Assembly (NCBI GenBank): GCA_017471985.1
Contig: JAFURE010000010.1
Span: 1-35,418 of the forward strand
Direction of reading: 5' to 3'
DNA length: 35,418 nt
From: Akkermansia sp.
GTDB taxonomy: Bacteria; Verrucomicrobiota; Verrucomicrobiia; Verrucomicrobiales; Akkermansiaceae
The translations under genes and the position numbers were made by a program. The notes below the pieces were generated by a model. The model did not search any database, had not been told where the DNA came from, and worked only from the letters and a program-made list of their open reading frames with translations. Positions 31,793 to 35,418 of this stretch are shown here, piece by piece. The number at the start of each line of letters is the position of its first letter. Position 1 is the first letter of the stretch.

Positions 31793-31830
31793 CCGCTGTC
31801 TGCTTTTCTACTTGAGCAGACAGCGGTTTT
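31793..31830 (+). terminator. Terminator between the PEP-CTERM remnant and the ABC genes
   Basis: 11-bp stem CCGCTGTCTGC (31793-31803) with its complement (31816-31826), then TTTT. The -35 of the next gene lies inside this hairpin. Confidence 0.85.
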
Positions 31831-31840
31831 GCCTTACTAT
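31812..31840 (+). promoter_or_regulatory. Promoter of the ABC exporter operon
   Basis: TTGAGC (31812-31817), 17-bp spacer, TACTAT (31835-31840), then 12 nt to the ATG at 31853; predicted leader about 6 nt. It overlaps the preceding terminator. Confidence 0.5.
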
Positions 31841-31852
31841 GTCTCCAACATT

Positions 31853-32791
31853 ATGTCAGAGCCATTCTTAAAAGTCACGAACCTGGTGCGGCACTTCGGT
31901 GCGGTTAAGGCGGTAGACGGTATATCGTTTGAGCTGAAGCCCGGGCAGTCGGTGGGGCTGATTGGCGCCAATGGTGCCGGCAAGACCACGACCATGCGCC
32001 TGCTCACCACTCTGGACCTGCCCGATAGCGGCGAAATTATTTTTAAGGGGATGGATGCCACCACCTGGCCGGAAAAGGTGCGCTCGCACATAGGGTGGAT
32101 GCCGGATAGCTTCGACCCGCCCGCACATACCACGGTATACGATTTTATTGATTTCTTTGCCCGAGCCTATGGCCTGACCGGAGATGACCGCGTGATTGAG
32201 GTGGAGAAGGTGATTAAGTTCTGCGGGATTGCCGAGCTGCGTGACCGCCATGTTAAGCGCTTGTCCAAGGGGCAGACTCAGCGCGTATCTCTTGCTCGCA
32301 TGCTTATCGGCAATCCGGATTTTCTGGTGATGGATGAACCGGCAGCCGGGCTGGACCCGCAGGCTCGCCTGGAGTTTAAGCAACTGGTGCGTGAATTACA
32401 GAAACAGGGCAAGACTCTGCTCATCAGCTCACACATTCTCTCGGAACTGTCGGAAATGTGTGATACCATGATTTTCATGGATTCCGGGCACATCATTCGT
32501 ACCGGCAATAAGAATGAGCTTGCTGACGAAACCAATCACAACCGCCCCTATTCCATACGCCCTGTTGGCGACCCGAATGAGCTGCTTGCCTGGTTGGCCG
32601 GCAGCCGTGACTGGGTGGGGGCTACTCTGCAGCAGGACGGCTCGATTCATGTTGATTGTCTGGCTACCGGCGATGCTGAAACGGCGGAGGCTCTGCGAGC
32701 CCTGTGCAATGGCAATGCTGTGCTGGAAGTGAGCCGCCGCAGCGTCAATCTGGAGCAAACATTTGTTAACATTTTGCAGGAGAAAAAATGA
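31853..32791 (+). CDS. ABC exporter ATP-binding protein
   Basis: 312-aa nucleotide-binding subunit of an ABC-2-type transporter. Walker A GANGAGKTT (38-46), signature LSKGQTQRVSLARML, Walker B FLVMDEPAAGLD, and the switch histidine in LISSHILSEL. A C-terminal regulatory extension of about 80 residues follows. The frame is open from 31829, but the ATG at 31853 (MSEPFLKVTNLVRHFG) gives the normal N-terminus. Its stop overlaps the permease start (ATGA), and an AGGAG sequence stands 6 nt before that ATG, one of very few Shine-Dalgarno sites in the window. The substrate is unknown. Confidence 0.9.
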   Translation: MSEPFLKVTNLVRHFGAVKAVDGISFELKPGQSVGLIGANGAGKTTTMRLLTTLDLPDSGEIIFKGMDATTWPEKVRSHIGWMPDSFDPPAHTTVYDFIDFFARAYGLTGDDRVIEVEKVIKFCGIAELRDRHVKRLSKGQTQRVSLARMLIGNPDFLVMDEPAAGLDPQARLEFKQLVRELQKQGKTLLISSHILSELSEMCDTMIFMDSGHIIRTGNKNELADETNHNRPYSIRPVGDPNELLAWLAGSRDWVGATLQQDGSIHVDCLATGDAETAEALRALCNGNAVLEVSRRSVNLEQTFVNILQEKK

Positions 32792-34116
32792 ACAAGCACT
32801 TTTCTGATTATCTGCCGCCGGCTCTCGTTCGTGATTTCCGCCGCAGTATTCGTACGCCGTGGTACCCGATTATGCTGGGGCTGTGTATGGTTCTGTTTGT
32901 ATGGCAGCTGTATAGTTCCCATACGGGCGAGTCGATAATGGATGGCGGCTCTATTGTCGATAAGACTTCGAGCACATTTACGATGCTTGCTTTGATGGGC
33001 GCTCTCATGTGGGTGATTATCCCCGTCCGCGCCTGCGGGTCAGTGTCGGCAGATGCCCGGGTAAAGGGAACCAATTTCATGATGCTCACCCCGCTTACCT
33101 CCCGTCAGCTGGTGTGGGGAATATGGATTTCAGCCTGCGTGCAGGAAATTGTCGTGGCCGGCATAGCGTTGCTCATCCACTGGGGGTATGCTACCATAGC
33201 CGGAATTCCGGGGGATGCCGAGAACCCCATCTGGCTAAACTACTCCATTCTGCTCTGTGGCGGTATTTTGATGTGTACGGCCTTTCTCTTTGCTGCTCAG
33301 CTGAGTAAGCTTATACGCACCCTGCTGGTTCTTTTCACCATATTATCCCTTATCAATCTGGTGATATTCCTGCTGGAATCGGGGCTGTTGTTCCGTGGTG
33401 GGTTGATAGCCCTCTGCCGGGATGCCCTGAGCGGAACGGGGCTGTATTTATTCCTGGCAGATGCCGTGATGGTGATACTGCTGCTGATGGAGTTTGCCCG
33501 CCGCAGCTATGCTGCTCCGGCCGAGAATTGCTCACGTAGTGTTCGCGTGCTGATTCTGCTTTCGCTGGTATCGGTCCCGTTGATTTACAGATGTTGTGCC
33601 GAATATGTGAGCGTGCAACTGTCATTTGTGACTTACTATTCCCTGTTTGCCTGCATGAGCGATGCCCTGCTGCCCACTTATTCGTTGAAGGGGCACGACA
33701 GGCGGGCCTGGCCGTTCCTGCCTGCCTATCTGCAGGTGCCCGGGATTGGGCAGTCGGCATTTTTCCTGTTACCTGTTGCGGCTGTTCTCTGCTGGCTGAA
33801 CTGTGCCTATCTCGATAGCGTTAACCGGGAGGATGAGATTTATTGGTGGTTGCAGCTTGTCTACATGTTGCTGACTCTCCTGCTGATAACCGATTTGACC
33901 TGCCGTCGTACAAACGAAAACAGACCGGCCTGGGCATTCCTGATTTTCATTGTCGGTGCGATTCTGAGCTCTCTGTTGCCGTTGTCTCCGGGTGTTCTGG
34001 CCGCTCTCCCCTTTAATACTCTGCGTGGGGAGCTCAGCTCTGAGCTGTTCCCGATAACAGCCGGCGCTCTGGCGCTCGTTCTGTGCCTGCTGATGTTCTG
34101 GCGAGGGCGCAGATGA
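32788..34116 (+). CDS. ABC-2-type permease
   Basis: 442-aa polytopic inner-membrane protein with about eleven hydrophobic segments, e.g. PIMLGLCMVLFVWQLY, LIHWGYATI, LLVLFTILSLINLVIFLL, VLILLSLVSVPLIY, LLTLLLITDL and AGALALVLCLLMFW. The short motif RVKGTNFMMLTPLTSRQLVWGIW after the second segment is like the coupling segment of ABC-2 permeases. Partner of the preceding ATPase by 4-nt overlap. Exports or moves an unknown substrate. Converges on the phosphopantetheinyl transferase gene with 7 bp between. Confidence 0.85.
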   Translation: MNKHFSDYLPPALVRDFRRSIRTPWYPIMLGLCMVLFVWQLYSSHTGESIMDGGSIVDKTSSTFTMLALMGALMWVIIPVRACGSVSADARVKGTNFMMLTPLTSRQLVWGIWISACVQEIVVAGIALLIHWGYATIAGIPGDAENPIWLNYSILLCGGILMCTAFLFAAQLSKLIRTLLVLFTILSLINLVIFLLESGLLFRGGLIALCRDALSGTGLYLFLADAVMVILLLMEFARRSYAAPAENCSRSVRVLILLSLVSVPLIYRCCAEYVSVQLSFVTYYSLFACMSDALLPTYSLKGHDRRAWPFLPAYLQVPGIGQSAFFLLPVAAVLCWLNCAYLDSVNREDEIYWWLQLVYMLLTLLLITDLTCRRTNENRPAWAFLIFIVGAILSSLLPLSPGVLAALPFNTLRGELSSELFPITAGALALVLCLLMFWRGRR

Positions 34117-34123
34117 TGCCCGA

Positions 34124-34702
34124 TTACAGGCAGATAGCCCCACTGTAACCGGGAGCCGGTGTGAATAACCGCACCTGTGGCGCGGGGCTGAACCGGGGCT
34201 CAATTCTGCCGTGGTGGCAGAGGAACGGGAATTCCCGTGCCTGCCATACCGTTGAACCGGCATGTTTGACGAGTGACTCTGCCGCGCACCAGCAGGCAAA
34301 GAATTCCTCCGCACTCTCCCCACGCTCGCGCCAGGCAAGCAGTTGCTCGGCGCACATAATCCGCTCGGCCAATCGAAGCGTGACGGCAGCAGGGCGCAGT
34401 TGCTGCACATCCACCCCAACAGGCTCGTGGTGAAATGCCATGCAGAGCAGGTCTGCCGAGTGGGAAATATTGAAATACAACTCACCGCCGCGAAGCAGGG
34501 GCTTGCCGTGTTCATTGAGTGTTATTTGTACCTGCTGAGGCTCACAGTTCAGGCGGCGGGCCAGTTCGCTCCTGAGTAGGCAACGCGCGGCCATGGCATG
34601 CCCTCCCCTGTTGGCATAGCTGCGGCGTTCCCCGGCCGTGAGGAGCTCCGGGGTTACCGCCTCGGGCGGGAGTTCGCTGAATCGGTAGCAGAGGTAGTCC
34701 AT
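34124..34702 (-). CDS. 4'-phosphopantetheinyl transferase (Sfp-type)
   Basis: 192 aa. Attaches the phosphopantetheine arm of CoA to a carrier-protein serine. Motifs: NEHGKPLL (63-70), YFNISHS (76-82), GVDVQ with metal ligand D98, and FFACWCAAESLVKHAG with E142 and K146 (the W-xx-KES-xx-K block; the usual K before E is A here). The start at 34702 is chosen: it overlaps the phosphoesterase stop as TGATG, giving translational coupling. The longer frame to 34777 would overlap that gene by 76 nt. No carrier-protein synthase is nearby, so the target may be the fatty-acid ACP. Confidence 0.85.
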   Translation of the reverse strand: MDYLCYRFSELPPEAVTPELLTAGERRSYANRGGHAMAARCLLRSELARRLNCEPQQVQITLNEHGKPLLRGGELYFNISHSADLLCMAFHHEPVGVDVQQLRPAAVTLRLAERIMCAEQLLAWRERGESAEEFFACWCAAESLVKHAGSTVWQAREFPFLCHHGRIEPRFSPAPQVRLFTPAPGYSGAICL

Positions 34703-35193
34703 CAGATGCGGTGGTAGGTGAGGGTGTTGGTCGACGTGTCGTACACCGCGAATGAGGGGCTGCAGCGCACGCCGCATATCTCGCCCGGGTTGGCAATCAG
34801 CGTGTTGCCGTACTCTCGCAGCTCTGCCTTGTGAGTGTGACCGTAAAAGACGGCATCGTACAGCCCGCTGTGCAGAGCTCGCTCAGCCTCATGCGGGTAA
34901 TGGCTCATGAAAATGCGGCGCCCATCGAGCATGAAATCGGCGACATCCCCATGGTGCTTGAGATGGTGGAACTGCGCGGCCAGTCGTATGTGGGCACCAC
35001 GGTCCCATTCATTGTTGCCGAATACCATATCAATACCGTATTCCCATTCTTCCCGCAGGGTTCGCAGGGTGCTCAGTTCGGCTATGTCGCCGGTAAAGAG
35101 CAGGTGCCTGCAGCCGGCTTTTTCTGCCTGCCACAGTGCCGTAAGCAGGTTGGAAATGTTGTCGTGGATGTCGGATAGAACGGCTGTCAACAT
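34702..35193 (-). CDS. YfcE/MJ0936-like metallophosphoesterase
   Basis: 163-aa calcineurin-like phosphodiesterase. Metal motifs: SDIHDN (D8, H10), TGDIAEL, GNNEWDRG in place of GNCD, SHYPHE, and YGHTHKAE. The substrate is unknown; small members act on generic phosphodiesters. It starts 3 nt after the stop of the partial upstream gene and is coupled to the transferase gene by TGATG, so all three are one operon. Confidence 0.88.
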   Translation of the reverse strand: MLTAVLSDIHDNISNLLTALWQAEKAGCRHLLFTGDIAELSTLRTLREEWEYGIDMVFGNNEWDRGAHIRLAAQFHHLKHHGDVADFMLDGRRIFMSHYPHEAERALHSGLYDAVFYGHTHKAELREYGNTLIANPGEICGVRCSPSFAVYDTSTNTLTYHRI

Positions 35194-35196
35194 GGC

Positions 35197-35418
35197 TTAT
35201 AGCGCAGAAAATACGGGTGAGAATGGGCAGGCGTTTTGCGGGACTGTGTTGCAGGGGGTGGATTTAAATCCTTCATCGGTCATGTACCAGATGGGCGTGT
35301 CGGCATCGAGCTGACGGAAAAGTACAGCTTTCCCATCGGTGCTGATATAGCCGCAGTATTGAAGTCCGACTCTGACCAGCGGGCCGAAGTTCTGTTTGAT
35401 TTCTGCTGCGTAATCAGC
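35197..35418 (-). CDS. Partial gene, C-terminus only
   Basis: The last 73 codons of a frame entering from the right edge and ending TAA at 35199-35197. The visible part contains FGPLVRVGLQYCGYIS, AVLFRQLDADTPIWYM and DEGFKSTPCNTVPQNACPF. I do not recognise a family. Only 3 nt separate it from the phosphoesterase start, so it is an upstream member of that operon. Confidence 0.65.
   Translation of the reverse strand, partial: ADYAAEIKQNFGPLVRVGLQYCGYISTDGKAVLFRQLDADTPIWYMTDEGFKSTPCNTVPQNACPFSPVFSAL

Noticed and set aside
34702..34777. Longer phosphopantetheinyl transferase beginning at 34777
   Set aside because: The extension is the out-of-frame 3' end of the phosphoesterase gene; the TGATG overlap at 34702 is the normal start.

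Overview
The window reads as chromosomal DNA of a gut Verrucomicrobiota bacterium close to Akkermansia. The reasons are: three products ending in the short Verrucomicrobial form of the PEP-CTERM signal (PEPAT..LSLLAL..A.RRRR); a dense set of secreted mucin- and host-glycan-degrading enzymes (GH33, GH20, GH123, GH18, two sialate O-acetylesterase-type SGNH proteins); chlamydial Pmp-type repeats, a PVC-superphylum trait; and almost no Shine-Dalgarno sequences. Genus is inference; no ribosomal RNA is present.

Layout. 1-1067 (-): the start of an unknown gene and a stand-alone IgA1-protease-type (S6) serine protease behind a near-consensus promoter. 1180-2606 (-): hypoxanthine phosphoribosyltransferase and a YczE/YitT-like membrane protein. 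2731-6706 (+): four exported proteins (unknown, thioredoxin-like, tandem retropepsin-like, GH20 hexosaminidase). 6707-7165: non-coding, a cluster of REP-like palindromes closed by a bidirectional terminator. 7166-12822 (-): sialic-acid cluster (GH33 sialidase, SGNH esterase, SASA esterase), divergent from a GH123-like enzyme (12994-14727, +). 14876-19272 (+): a Pmp-repeat PEP-CTERM surface protein and a GH18 enzyme. 19377-21056 (-): a coiled-coil exported protein. 21215-22082 (+): an IdeS/Mac-type (C66, IgG-protease family) PEP-CTERM protein whose signal peptide and catalytic domain lie in different frames. 22286-24507 (+): M20 dipeptidase and an orphan ABC ATPase. 24473-25492 (-): M28 peptidase. 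25646-26510 (+): decayed glycosyltransferase/TagF fusion. 26524-28524 (-): UvrD/PcrA helicase. 28665-28738 (-): initiator tRNA. 28831-31301 (-): operon of M28 lipoprotein, family-4-like uracil-DNA glycosylase and Sel1 lipoprotein. 31462-31770 (+): headless PEP-CTERM remnant. 31853-34116 (+): ABC exporter pair. 34124-35418 (-): operon of phosphopantetheinyl transferase, metallophosphoesterase and a partial gene.

How it fits together. The secreted enzymes form a plausible set for stripping mucin-type glycans: O-acetyl groups and sialic acid first (two esterases plus GH33), then beta-linked GalNAc and GlcNAc (GH123, GH20), with GH18 possibly acting inside chitin- or N-glycan-like chains. Two relatives of immunoglobulin-cleaving proteases (S6 and C66) lie 20 kb apart, which suggests but does not prove interaction with secretory antibodies.

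Most notable: the S6 and C66 protease homologues (the latter frameshifted), sigma70-like promoters abutting start codons (predicted leaderless mRNAs), an initiator tRNA with an A29:U41 pair in place of the first G:C, a family-4 UDG lacking three of four Fe-S cysteines, and Pmp repeats joined to a PEP-CTERM anchor.
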